Position numbers and translations under genes: made by a program. The notes beneath the pieces are model-generated. The model worked only from the letters and a program-made list of their open reading frames with translations, ran no database searches and was not told where the DNA came from. Positions 57,073-64,000 of a stretch of DNA of 64,000 nucleotides are shown one piece after another. Location: positions 1 through 64,000 of the forward strand of contig NZ_JALJVY010000017.1 of the NCBI RefSeq assembly GCF_024168485.1. Direction: 5' to 3'. The DNA comes from Sphingobium sp. OAS761 (lineage in GTDB: Bacteria > Pseudomonadota > Alphaproteobacteria > Sphingomonadales > Sphingomonadaceae). Each line of letters starts with the position of its first letter. Positions within the stretch are counted from its first letter, which is position 1.

Positions 57073-57717
57073 ATGGCAACCGCATCCCCCATCGACCCCG
57101 CCTTTCTGGACCAGGACGGCAATCCGCTGTTCCATCTGGACCATGAGCCGCATCATCCCGAAGGGTCCAGTACCGCGCTGGGATTCTGGATCTACCTGAT
57201 GAGCGACTGCCTCATCTTTGCCTGCCTGTTCGCGACCTATGGTGTGCTGGGCGGAAATTACGCCGCCGGGCCCGGCCCCAGGGACCTGTTCGATCTGCCG
57301 CTGGTGGCGCTGAACACCGCCATGCTGCTGTTCTCGTCCATCACCTACGGTTTCGCCATGCTGGCGATGGAAAAGAACCGGGCCGGCGCGACGCAGGGAT
57401 GGCTCGCCATAACCGGCCTGTTCGGCCTCGCCTTCCTCAGCATCGAACTCTACGAATTCTCGCACCTCATCCACGAAGGCGCCACGCCGATGCGGTCGGG
57501 CTTTCTGTCGGCCTTCTTCACGCTGGTCGGCACCCATGGGCTGCATGTGACCTTCGGCTGCATCTGGCTGGTCACGCTGATGGTGCAGATCGCCAGGAAG
57601 GGCCTGATCCCGGCAAACCAGCGCCGCCTGATGTGCCTGTCGATGTTCTGGCACTTCCTTGATGTCGTGTGGATCGGCGTCTTCACCTTTGTCTACCTGA
57701 TGGGGATGCTGCGATGA
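57073..57717 (+). CDS. cyoC: cytochrome bo3 ubiquinol oxidase subunit III
   Basis: A 214-residue five-helix subunit III ([55 protein letters not shown]). It stabilises the oxidase and the oxygen channel. It starts 6 nt after cyoB and overlaps cyoD by 4 nt. Confidence 0.93.
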   Translation: MATASPIDPAFLDQDGNPLFHLDHEPHHPEGSSTALGFWIYLMSDCLIFACLFATYGVLGGNYAAGPGPRDLFDLPLVALNTAMLLFSSITYGFAMLAMEKNRAGATQGWLAITGLFGLAFLSIELYEFSHLIHEGATPMRSGFLSAFFTLVGTHGLHVTFGCIWLVTLMVQIARKGLIPANQRRLMCLSMFWHFLDVVWIGVFTFVYLMGMLR

Positions 57718-58100
57718 GCGCGCACGATCAAGGCCACCACGACATGCACGGCCATCACGAGGACGGCCAGGACCATGGCAGCTTCGGCAGCTACATGATC
57801 GGGTTCATTCTGTCCGTCATCCTGACCGCGATCCCCTTCTGGCTGGTGATGACCGGCTATTTCGCCAGTCCGCAAACCACCGCGATCGTGATACTGGGAT
57901 TTGCCATCGTGCAGATCGTCGTGCACATGATCTATTTCCTTCACATGAACACCCGCTCGCAGGGCGGCTGGAGCATGATGGCGCTGATCTTCACGCTGAT
58001 CCTGGTCGTCATCACCCTGTCCGGTTCCATGTGGGTCATGTATCATCTCAATACCAACATGATGCCCGGCATGACCCATGACATGAGCCAGATGCCGTGA
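57714..58100 (+). CDS. cyoD: cytochrome bo3 ubiquinol oxidase subunit IV
   Basis: A 128-residue three-helix subunit ([66 protein letters not shown]). Unusually, it has a long His/Asp-rich N-terminus ([18 protein letters not shown]), mirroring the His-rich end of CyoA. It overlaps cyoC (ATGA) and surf1. Confidence 0.9.
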   Translation: MSAHDQGHHDMHGHHEDGQDHGSFGSYMIGFILSVILTAIPFWLVMTGYFASPQTTAIVILGFAIVQIVVHMIYFLHMNTRSQGGWSMMALIFTLILVVITLSGSMWVMYHLNTNMMPGMTHDMSQMP

Positions 58101-58807
58101 CATCCCCGCCCCCCCGCCGCCGGTCGGCGGGGTTCGCAGCCGGGCTGACGCTGGCCGCCCTGCTGCTTTTCGCGGCGTTTTGCGCGCTGGGCATGTGGCA
58201 GGTGAAGCGACTGGCGTGGAAGCAGGATCTTATCGCGCGCGTCGACACGCGGATCCACGCCCCGCCCGTCGCCGCTCCCGATCGCGCCGCTGCTACCGAC
58301 GAATATCGCCGCATCACCGCCAGCGGCCACTTCCTGCACGACCGCGCCGTGCTGGTGCAGGCAGTGACGGATCGCGGAGGGGGCTTCTGGGTCATGACCC
58401 CCCTGCGACGCAACGACGGGTCGATCCTGCTGGTCAATCGCGGCTTCGTGCCGCCGGAATCGCGCCACAGCTACGCCCGACCGGATGGCGAGGCGCATGT
58501 CACCGGCCTGCTTCGCCTGACCGAACCGGGTGGCGGGTTTCTGCGGGCCAACGATCCGGCCGCCAACCGCTGGTATTCGCGCGACGTGGCCGCGATCGCC
58601 ACTTACCGCAAGCTTGCACCCGCCATCACCAGCTATTTCATCGATGCCGAAGCCGGTCCCGACGCCCTGCCTGTCGGCGGATTGACCGTGGTCCGATTTC
58701 CCAACAACCATCTGGGCTATGCGATCACGTGGTTCGCACTGGCGGCGATGGTCGCGGGCGCCTACATCATCGTGATGCGCAATCAGGGCAAGGACAGCCG
58801 GGAATGA
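58097..58807 (+). CDS. surf1: SURF1-family oxidase assembly protein
   Basis: A 236-residue two-helix protein (LTLAALLLFAAFCALGMWQVKRL at the N-terminus and YAITWFALAAMVAGAYIIVM at the C-terminus) around a periplasmic domain with LVNRGFVPPESRHS. SURF1 assists haem insertion into subunit I. The start is GTG at 58097 overlapping the cyoD stop. CyoE (haem o synthase) is not in this operon and must be elsewhere. Confidence 0.9.
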   Translation: MTSPPPRRRSAGFAAGLTLAALLLFAAFCALGMWQVKRLAWKQDLIARVDTRIHAPPVAAPDRAAATDEYRRITASGHFLHDRAVLVQAVTDRGGGFWVMTPLRRNDGSILLVNRGFVPPESRHSYARPDGEAHVTGLLRLTEPGGGFLRANDPAANRWYSRDVAAIATYRKLAPAITSYFIDAEAGPDALPVGGLTVVRFPNNHLGYAITWFALAAMVAGAYIIVMRNQGKDSRE

Positions 58808-60129
58808 CCGCCGTCAGGCCGAACCGCGCGCGCTGGCTGCCCGGCCGCTGGACGGCCGACGCCGCGGGCCGCAAGAACATGGCGCTGCTCGTCCAGCTCC
58901 GCTGGATCGCGATCGCGGGACAGGTGGCGACCATCCTGATCGTTCACTACGCCATGGGTATCCGCCTGCCCATGCCCCAGATGCTGGTCGTGCCGGCAAT
59001 CGCCGTCGTCATGAACCTGGGCAGCCTGATGATCCTGCGCGGCCGCACCGACATATCCCATGCCGAACTGTTCATGGCCCTGCTGTTCGATGTCATCGCG
59101 CTGACGACACAACTCTACCTGAGCGGGGGTGCCACCAATCCGTTCATCACCCTCTACCTCGTCCAGATTGCGCTCGGCGCCATATTGCTGCACCGCTGGA
59201 GCGTGTGGGGTATCGTGCTGGTGTCGGCGGTCTGCGCGGGATGGCTCGGCTTCTTCTTCCGGCCGCTCAATCTGACCGAACCGTTCGAGGGGCATCTGTT
59301 CGACCTGCACATCGTCGGCACCTGGATCTGTTTCATCATGATCGCGGTGCTGATCGTCCTGTTCATGACGCGCGTCAGCCAGAATCTTCAGGCGCGCGAA
59401 GCCTATCTCGCGCAATTGCGGCAACAGGCGGTGGAAGAGGAACATATCGTGCGCATGGGACTGCTGGCATCCGGCGCCGCGCACGAACTGGGGACGCCCC
59501 TCGCCTCGCTCGCCGTCGTGCTGGGCGACTGGCGGCACATGCCCGAGATCATCCGGCATCCCGCCCTTGTCGAGGAAGTGGAGGAAATGCAGGCAGCCGT
59601 CACGCGCTGCAAGACCATCCTCAGCGGCATTTTGCGTTCGGCCGGCGAAGCCCGGGGCGAATCCGCCGAATTTCGCGACGCGCGGGTCTTCCTGGAGAAT
59701 ATCGCCGATGACTGGCGCGCCGCCAACGGCGACATCGCGCTGCACAGTGATTTCGGGCCGCACGACTATCCGCACATCGTCGCCGATCCCGCCATCCGTC
59801 AGGCTGTCACCAACCTGCTCGACAACGCAAGGGAAGCCGGCGCCGGCTACATCAACCTGATCGTCAGCCGGGACAGCCAGTGGCTGGCCATCGCGGTACG
59901 GGACAACGGCCCCGGTTTCAGCCCGGCCATGCTTACCGACGTCGGGAAGCCCTATCGGTCGAGCAAGGGGAAGCAGGGCGGCGGGCTTGGCCTGTTCCTG
60001 GTCGTCAACGTGGTAAGAAAACTGGGCGGCCATGTCGACGCCAGCAACGGCGCCGACGGCGGCGCCATGATCCAGCTTCGCCTCCCGCTCGCCACCCTGG
60101 CGCTGGAGGAGACAAAGGATGGCGAATGA
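58804..60129 (+). CDS. regB: redox sensor histidine kinase, RegB/PrrB type
   Basis: A 441-residue kinase. Six transmembrane helices occupy the N-terminal half. The redox-quinone motif GGATNPF lies near residue 119. The H-box is AHELGTPLAS near 226, and a conserved cysteine in RCKTIL is 42 residues later (RegB C265 equivalent, a redox switch). HATPase motifs NLLDNAREAG and DNGPGF lie at the C-terminal end, followed by GGGLGLFLVVNVVRKLGG. Overlaps surf1 by 4 nt and regA by 11 nt. Confidence 0.92.
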   Translation: MTAVRPNRARWLPGRWTADAAGRKNMALLVQLRWIAIAGQVATILIVHYAMGIRLPMPQMLVVPAIAVVMNLGSLMILRGRTDISHAELFMALLFDVIALTTQLYLSGGATNPFITLYLVQIALGAILLHRWSVWGIVLVSAVCAGWLGFFFRPLNLTEPFEGHLFDLHIVGTWICFIMIAVLIVLFMTRVSQNLQAREAYLAQLRQQAVEEEHIVRMGLLASGAAHELGTPLASLAVVLGDWRHMPEIIRHPALVEEVEEMQAAVTRCKTILSGILRSAGEARGESAEFRDARVFLENIADDWRAANGDIALHSDFGPHDYPHIVADPAIRQAVTNLLDNAREAGAGYINLIVSRDSQWLAIAVRDNGPGFSPAMLTDVGKPYRSSKGKQGGGLGLFLVVNVVRKLGGHVDASNGADGGAMIQLRLPLATLALEETKDGE

Positions 60130-60652
60130 CTCACTGCTTCTGATCGTCGAGGACGACGAGGCCTTTGCCCGCACGCTCAGGCGGTCGTTCGAACGGCGTG
60201 GGTATCGCGTGCTGCTGGCGGACAGCCTGGAAGGCGTATCGTCGGTCATCGCCGCGCATCGGCCCAGCCATGCCGTCGTGGACCTGAAACTGGGCGCGCA
60301 ATCCGGGCTGGCGTGCGTCCAGGCGCTGCACGCGCATGATCCGGCGATGCTGATCGTGGTCCTGACCGGCTTCGCCAGCATCGCGACCGCCGTGGAGGCG
60401 ATCAAGCTGGGGGCCACCAACTACCTTGCCAAGCCATCCAATACCGACGACATCGAAGCCGCCTTCGCCCGTTCCGGCGGCGATCCCGACGCGCCGCTCG
60501 CGCCCCGGCCGACCTCCATCAAGACGCTGGAATGGGAACATATTCATGAAGTGCTGAAGGACAGCGACTTCAACATTTCCGAAGCGGCGCGACGCTTGGG
60601 AATGCATCGGCGCACCCTGGCTCGCAAGCTGGCCAAGAGGCAAGTCGGATGA
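60119..60652 (+). CDS. regA: redox response regulator, RegA/PrrA type
   Basis: A 177-residue response regulator. The receiver domain has VEDDEAFAR, the phospho-aspartate in HAVVDLKLG near residue 60, and LTGFASIATAVEAIKLGATNYLAKPS. The C-terminal Fis-like helix-turn-helix is NISEAARRLGMHRRTLARKLAKR. With RegB it would control respiration genes, and its position in the cyo operon suggests feedback on the oxidase. Last gene of the cyo-surf1-reg series. Confidence 0.93.
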   Translation: MANDSLLLIVEDDEAFARTLRRSFERRGYRVLLADSLEGVSSVIAAHRPSHAVVDLKLGAQSGLACVQALHAHDPAMLIVVLTGFASIATAVEAIKLGATNYLAKPSNTDDIEAAFARSGGDPDAPLAPRPTSIKTLEWEHIHEVLKDSDFNISEAARRLGMHRRTLARKLAKRQVG

Positions 60653-60861
60653 GCGCCCGCAATGACCAGAAGCCGCAGCGGCAAGAGACGGGAGAGAAGA
60701 AGCAGGGCGCAGGAGGCGGACTTTGAGCCTGTGTTTGTAACAAGGTTGACGGTCGGTAGCGGCTGCATTATCCGCCAGTCCGGCGCAAGTCGGAAATCCG
60801 ACCTGGAAAAGTCGGAATGGCATCCAGACCGCCACAAAATTCCGCGCTGTTCAATGGCGTT

Positions 60862-60935
60862 GCGGGTGTAGCTCAATGGTAGAGCAGAAGCTTCCCAAGC
60901 TTACGACGAGGGTTCGATTCCCTTCACCCGCTCCA
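60862..60935 (+). tRNA. tRNA-Gly (anticodon CCC)
   Basis: A 74-nt cloverleaf with encoded CCA. Acceptor GCGGGTG pairs with CACCCGC, and the D-arm GCTCAATGGTAGAGC is intact. The anticodon stem (GAAGC/GCTTA) holds loop TTCCCAA (CCC), and the T-arm GAGGGTTCGATTCCCTT follows. Its 3' end directly continues into the integrase remnant, indicating an integration site. Confidence 0.95.
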
Positions 60936-61225
60936 ACGGCAAGCCCAGAGACAAGCCCTACAGGCTGTCCGACCGGTACGGGTCGTACCTGGTCGTGAAG
61001 CCGAGCAAAAGCCGCCTCAGGCGAATGATCTACCATTTCCATCACTGCCAGCGGACAATCACCTTCGGGCGCTATCCCAAGATTCTGCTCGCGGATGCGG
61101 GGGAACGGTTGTTGCAGGCCCGGTGCCTACCGGCCGACGGCATCGATCCGGCCGATCAGGCCAAGCTCAACAAGATGGCCGATGCAGGCGCGGCGTTAAA
61201 CAGCTTCAGCTTTATCGCTCTTTGA
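60936..61225 (+). pseudogene. tyrosine integrase N-terminal fragment (DUF4102-type arm-binding domain)
   Basis: Reading from just after the tRNA, the frame gives NGKPRDKPYRLSDRYGSYLVV, KPSKSRLRRMIYHF, RTITFGRYPKILLADAGERLLQARCLPADGIDPADQAKL, a clear match to the N-terminal arm-binding domain of integrases. There is no ATG/GTG/TTG start between the in-frame stop in the tRNA (60869-60871) and GTG 60995, which is inside the domain. The frame ends at 61225 without any catalytic domain. It is therefore a broken integrase left beside its tRNA attachment site. It overlaps the AraC gene's 3' end by 14 nt. Confidence 0.85.
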
Positions 61226-61973
61226 AGTAGCGCGCAGGCGTAGTGCCGAACATCTGCCTGAAGGCGGCCACATACGCGCTGGCAGACGAGAAACCGGTCT
61301 CGGCCGCCGCAGTCTTCACGAGTTCGCCGGATGCGATCCGTTCCAGACCTGCCAGCAATCTGCGCTGTTGCCTCCAGCGGCCCGGCGTCATCCCTGTTTC
61401 CGCGTGGAAGCGGCGTTCCAGCGTTCGCGATCCCATCCCGACCGCGCGGGCTATTGCGGAAATGCCGGACGCATTACTGGCTGAAAGAAGGCGTGCAACC
61501 TCCTTGATCGCACCGCTTGTTGGTTGTGGAAGATTAAAGGGAGGTGGACCCGCAGCGCAGAGCTCGGCAAGGATCAGCATGGCGACAGCCGCGTCGATCG
61601 CATCGCGTTCATCGATCATCCCAAGCTCGACGGCGCGCAGGATCAGTTCGCGCAGCAGGGCGGAGACGGCGAGCGAGCAACATTCGGCAGGGCGATCAAG
61701 TTGGTCCGGACGTATATAGATTGTGCGCAAGCTGCTTCTGCCGACAAACCGAAGTGCATGTCTCGCCCGCTCAGGGACCCACACGGCGCAGTGCGGAGGT
61801 GCAAGCCAGAATCCCCGGTCGGTTTCCACCACGACGAGGCCCTCGGATACATATATCAACTGATGCCAGACGTGCTCATGGTCTCGAACGATCGAGCCCG
61901 CGGCAGCGTCCGATGCACTCGATCGGACGATAAGGAAAGGCTCGTCGGCAGTGGTGCGACGGTTTCGCGACAT
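61212..61973 (-). CDS. AraC family transcriptional regulator
   Basis: A 253-residue regulator. An N-terminal cupin-like sensing domain (HEHVWHQLIYVSEGLVVVET, FWLAPPHCAVWVPER) is followed by the double helix-turn-helix (GISAIARAVGMGSRTLERRFHAETGMTP..., TAAAETGFSSASAYVAAFRQMFGTTPARYFKER). The ATG at 61973 is used because the sensor domain begins there. Divergent from the VOC gene (56 nt between starts), which it may control. Confidence 0.85.
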   Translation of the reverse strand: MSRNRRTTADEPFLIVRSSASDAAAGSIVRDHEHVWHQLIYVSEGLVVVETDRGFWLAPPHCAVWVPERARHALRFVGRSSLRTIYIRPDQLDRPAECCSLAVSALLRELILRAVELGMIDERDAIDAAVAMLILAELCAAGPPPFNLPQPTSGAIKEVARLLSASNASGISAIARAVGMGSRTLERRFHAETGMTPGRWRQQRRLLAGLERIASGELVKTAAAETGFSSASAYVAAFRQMFGTTPARYFKER

Positions 61974-62029
61974 AGGAAGTCGTAATAGTGGGATTGCAGC
62001 ACGCAGGCCAGCAGCGTTACACTCATCCC

Positions 62030-62422
62030 ATGCCAAACAATCTTGCCTCATTTGCCATCCACGTCGACGATGTCGATCGCGCCCGCGCCTTCTACCAGGA
62101 GGTTTTCGACTGGACGTTCGAGCCATGGGGCCCGCCCGGCTTTTATCTCATCCATACCGGCGACGAAGTCTCGCCCGGGATTCAGGGCCTGATGCATGCG
62201 CGCCAAGAACCGCTGACAGGTACGGGAATGAGGGGCGCGGAGATCACTATTGCAGTTGATGATCTCGACACCGTTCGTGCGAGGGTCGAGAAAAGCGGCG
62301 GGACGATCACCTACGGCCCAGTGACCATTCCGACCGTTGGGACGCTGATCCGCTTTTTGGATACCGAAGCCAATGATTGTGGTGCGATGCAGTACGACGT
62401 GCCACCACGTACCGATGGCTAA
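62030..62422 (+). CDS. VOC (glyoxalase/dioxygenase) superfamily protein
   Basis: A 130-residue single-domain VOC protein (ASFAIHVDDVDRARAFYQEVFDWTFEPW at the N-terminus, ITIAVDDLDTVRARVEKSGG later). Metal-ligand positions are His in IHVDD and Glu/Asp in FLDTEAND. These may make it an antibiotic-resistance, glyoxalase or dioxygenase-like enzyme; the substrate is unknown. Divergent from the AraC gene. Confidence 0.75.
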   Translation: MPNNLASFAIHVDDVDRARAFYQEVFDWTFEPWGPPGFYLIHTGDEVSPGIQGLMHARQEPLTGTGMRGAEITIAVDDLDTVRARVEKSGGTITYGPVTIPTVGTLIRFLDTEANDCGAMQYDVPPRTDG

Positions 62423-62709
62423 CTAAAGTCCGGTCCCGACCGAACCGTTCATTCATAGTAGCACCGGCGAATGACCGAAATGTCTAAGGATTTCGGGCGA
62501 TGCGGCGGCGATGATGTCAGTTTACCCTAAAACCTGCCGCTCCAGGGGTGCAAGAACGCGCCGGCCCATTAGCTGCGTCGATCGACACGATGTGCGCCGT
62601 ACTTCCTTCACGCTTCAAGGGGATCCGCTTCGATTATCCTTTGGCTCCTGAACCGAACGTCAGTGCGCCCCTTCAAATTCGTAGGCCAAGAGTCTGCGGC
62701 CGAAAAATT
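62423..62709. other. gene-free stretch between VOC gene and ArsR gene
   Basis: No gene is supported. A 75-residue open frame (62548-62775) overlaps the ArsR gene tail, has no ribosome site and no family pattern, and is not annotated. Confidence 0.4.
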
Positions 62710-63102
62710 TCAATCGATAATTTGAGCGAAGCCGGCAACCCCCTCTGGGGATGGCGGGCGTTTTATCGGCTTTGAATATATGCGCTGATCCTCGACTTTA
62801 CCCACACCTCCGAAGATCGCCTCCATGGTTCGGACGCACAATGCCACGCCCTCGTCAGCAAGCGCATACCAAACGAGTTTGGCCTCCTTGCGCGTTTGGA
62901 CGAGATCAGCACGGCGTAACTCACCTAGCTGCTGGCTGAGTGCTGGTTGGACGATTTCGGTCGCTTCACCGATCTCCGACACGTTGCGCTCCCCGCGCAA
63001 CAAGCAGGAGAGGATCATAAGACGCTGCGGTTGGGCAAATATCTTGAGCTTCTCTGCAGCGATGGTCGCAGTCTCGCGATCCTCGTAAAAGGCTGGCTTC
63101 AT
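62710..63102 (-). CDS. ArsR-family winged-helix regulator (BigR/SqrR-like context)
   Basis: A 130-residue ArsR/SmtB-type regulator with LKIFAQPQRLMILSCLLRGERNVSEIGEA and the recognition helix VQPALSQQLGELRRADLVQTRKEAKLVWYAL. The context (peroxiredoxin upstream, persulfide dioxygenase divergent) suggests a persulfide-responsive repressor. Cys33 matches the first sensor cysteine of BigR/SqrR, but the expected partner about 66 residues later is a glycine; Cys89 is 56 residues away. Its ATG overlaps the peroxiredoxin stop (TGA/ATG, 4 nt). Confidence 0.75.
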   Translation of the reverse strand: MKPAFYEDRETATIAAEKLKIFAQPQRLMILSCLLRGERNVSEIGEATEIVQPALSQQLGELRRADLVQTRKEAKLVWYALADEGVALCVRTMEAIFGGVGKVEDQRIYSKPIKRPPSPEGVAGFAQIID

Positions 63103-63722
63103 GGCGCATCCACGAAGCGGCAAAACCAGTCCTGGCGATCCTCTGCGATGTCGGAGGGCGGACAGAGCAAAGGTTGTCCTTCTCGCCACCCTTCGGGTGC
63201 CAGGGTTTGGGCACCGCCCACCGTCTGCAATGCTTTCAGCAGCCGCAGCATCTCCTCCACCGAGCGTCCCACATTGTGGGGGTAGCAAGTGATCGCTCTG
63301 ATGACGCCATCGGGGTCGATGAAGAATGTCGAGCGCATTGCCATGCTGTCGGCCGATTGCTCATCGATCATGCCATAGGCACGCCCAACCGCCATGCTCG
63401 GATCCTCTATGATGGGAAATCGGACCTCGGCTCCCAGCGTCTCGCGGATCGCCCTGACCCACGCCATGTGCGCGTAGAGGCTGTCGACCGACAACCCCAA
63501 TAGCGAGGTTTCAAGCGCGTCGAATTCCGACTGGCGCCGCGCGAGCTCGGCAAATTCCGTGCTGCAGACAGGCGTGAAATCCGCGGGATGAGAGAAGAAG
63601 ATAACCCAGCGTCCGCGCAGCTTGGAGAGCTGGATTTCGCCGGTCGTCGAGCGCGCGCGGAAATCCGGCGCGGGCTCTCCGATGCGCAGTGAGCGGCATT
63701 CGGTTTTCTGAGTGCTTTCCAT
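63099..63722 (-). CDS. peroxiredoxin (Prx6/1-Cys type)
   Basis: A 207-residue AhpC/TSA-family thiol peroxidase. The peroxidatic cysteine is in FTPVCSTEFAELA near residue 61, with PDFRARSTTGEIQLSKLRGRW before it and the conserved arginine and CYPHNVGRS motif near 135. C-terminal cysteines (LLCPPS, DWFCRF) resemble archaeal and bacterial Prx6 tails that resolve the enzyme. It is operonic with the ArsR gene and divergent from the persulfide dioxygenase. Confidence 0.87.
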   Translation of the reverse strand: MESTQKTECRSLRIGEPAPDFRARSTTGEIQLSKLRGRWVIFFSHPADFTPVCSTEFAELARRQSEFDALETSLLGLSVDSLYAHMAWVRAIRETLGAEVRFPIIEDPSMAVGRAYGMIDEQSADSMAMRSTFFIDPDGVIRAITCYPHNVGRSVEEMLRLLKALQTVGGAQTLAPEGWREGQPLLCPPSDIAEDRQDWFCRFVDAP

Positions 63723-63764
63723 GAAATCTCCTTCGACGCTCGCGCCACTTGACGCAACAAGATT

Positions 63765-63795
63765 ATTCACTTACATAATATGTGTAAATATGAAT
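63765..63795. promoter_or_regulatory. AT-rich interrupted palindrome, candidate ArsR operator
   Basis: Two nested dyads, TTACA (63771-63775)/TGTAA (63783-63787) and ATTCA (63765-63769)/TGAAT (63791-63795), lie between the divergent peroxiredoxin and persulfide dioxygenase genes. This is the usual place and character of BigR/SqrR-type operators. Confidence 0.5.
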
Positions 63796-63808
63796 TTATG
63801 AGGTTTTT

Positions 63809-64000
63809 ATGACCGACTCCGCGCTTGCGGCCGCCTCATCGCAGATCTCTGCCGCTCAGTCGGGCGTCCCCCAGATCAAGGCGTTCTTCGACGAGCCGAC
63901 ATTCACCGTGACTTATGTTGTTCACGATCTCGAGAGCCGACACGCCGCGATCATCGACAGTGTGCTGGACTATGATCCGGCGTCGGGCCGCACCTCCTCC
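63809..64000 (+). CDS. MBL-fold persulfide dioxygenase-like protein (cut by window edge)
   Basis: Only the first 64 residues are visible ([12 protein letters not shown]..., [41 protein letters not shown]). The motif [15 protein letters not shown] is the N-terminal hallmark of the bacterial ETHE1/Blh-type persulfide dioxygenases that oxidise glutathione persulfide to sulfite. The metal-binding HxHxDH lies beyond the window. It is divergent from the peroxiredoxin/ArsR pair. Confidence 0.8.
   Translation, partial: MTDSALAAASSQISAAQSGVPQIKAFFDEPTFTVTYVVHDLESRHAAIIDSVLDYDPASGRTSS

Noticed and set aside
60740..60775. Promoter TTGACG-N17-TATCCG before tRNA-Gly
   Set aside because: The -10 is weak and the distance to the tRNA (~88 nt) is long, so it is not annotated.
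62548..62775. 75-codon plus-strand frame before the ArsR gene
   Set aside because: No ribosome site, no family signal, and it overlaps the ArsR gene.
61000..64000. Second copy of the tRNA-Gly 3' end (attR) marking the island's right edge
   Set aside because: No matching direct repeat was found by eye; it may lie beyond the window.

Overview
The window looks like chromosomal DNA of a sphingomonad (Sphingomonadaceae, Sphingobium/Sphingomonas-like). Supporting signs are high GC across most of it, a zwf-edd-glk-eda Entner-Doudoroff operon, a tkt-gap-pgk block with a class I aldolase nearby, zapA followed by a 6S RNA candidate and the formyltetrahydrofolate cyclo-ligase gene, a magnesium-type HemB, a RegB/RegA redox two-component pair and many TonB/GH/MFS-type genes. 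The assignment is inferred from gene content and style, not from a database search.

Layout. 1-1.3 kb: a 5'-truncated, AT-richer RTX-type calcium-binding gene, next to tRNA-Leu(CAA). 1.9-7.0 kb: the Entner-Doudoroff operon. 7.0-14.2 kb: housekeeping and envelope genes (lipoprotein, gamma-carbonic anhydrase, hemB, M28 peptidase, two GIN-domain proteins, thiamine-phosphate synthase, a secreted protein). 14.2-20.2 kb: glycolysis/pentose-phosphate genes (fba, pgk, gap, tkt) with a periplasmic TlpA-like protein. 20.4-22.0 kb: zapA, a 6S RNA candidate, the cyclo-ligase, a small membrane protein and tRNA-Asp. 22.1-28.9 kb: AI-2E-type permease, methyltransferase, trpG-trpD-trpC-moaC-moeA. 28.9-34.3 kb: two large secreted alpha-L-rhamnosidase-like glycosidases (GH78-like, GH106-like). 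34.7-38.0 kb: an FMN/Fe-S glutamate-synthase-like protein translationally coupled to a PoxB-like enzyme. 38.2-42.0 kb: DUF2946-like protein, TonB receptor and PepSY-TM protein, probably metal uptake. 42.0-50.0 kb: a seven-gene ectoine/hydroxyectoine operon (ectABCD-ask plus two MFS transporters) with a divergent MarR-type regulator. 50.2-53.7 kb: ammonium transporter, glycosyltransferase, MFS transporter. 53.8-60.7 kb: cyoABCD-surf1-regB-regA. 60.9-64.0 kb: tRNA-Gly(CCC) carrying a broken tyrosine-integrase fragment at its 3' end, then an accessory-looking stretch with AraC and VOC genes and a peroxiredoxin/ArsR/persulfide-dioxygenase divergon cut by the window edge.

How it fits together. Central carbon flow runs through zwf/edd/eda into triose phosphate (gap/pgk), with tkt and fba supplying the non-oxidative and gluconeogenic arms. 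Aerobic quinol oxidation by the bo3-type oxidase sits beside a redox-sensing RegB/RegA pair. Osmotic stress is handled by the ectoine operon, which carries its own aspartokinase. The least ordinary points are an ectA gene with no ATG/GTG/TTG start but a well-placed Shine-Dalgarno before an ATC codon, a palindrome in the ect/marR intergenic region, nested repeats between poxB and the DUF2946-like gene, and the integrase scar at tRNA-Gly. No CRISPR array, intact IS element or prophage is visible.
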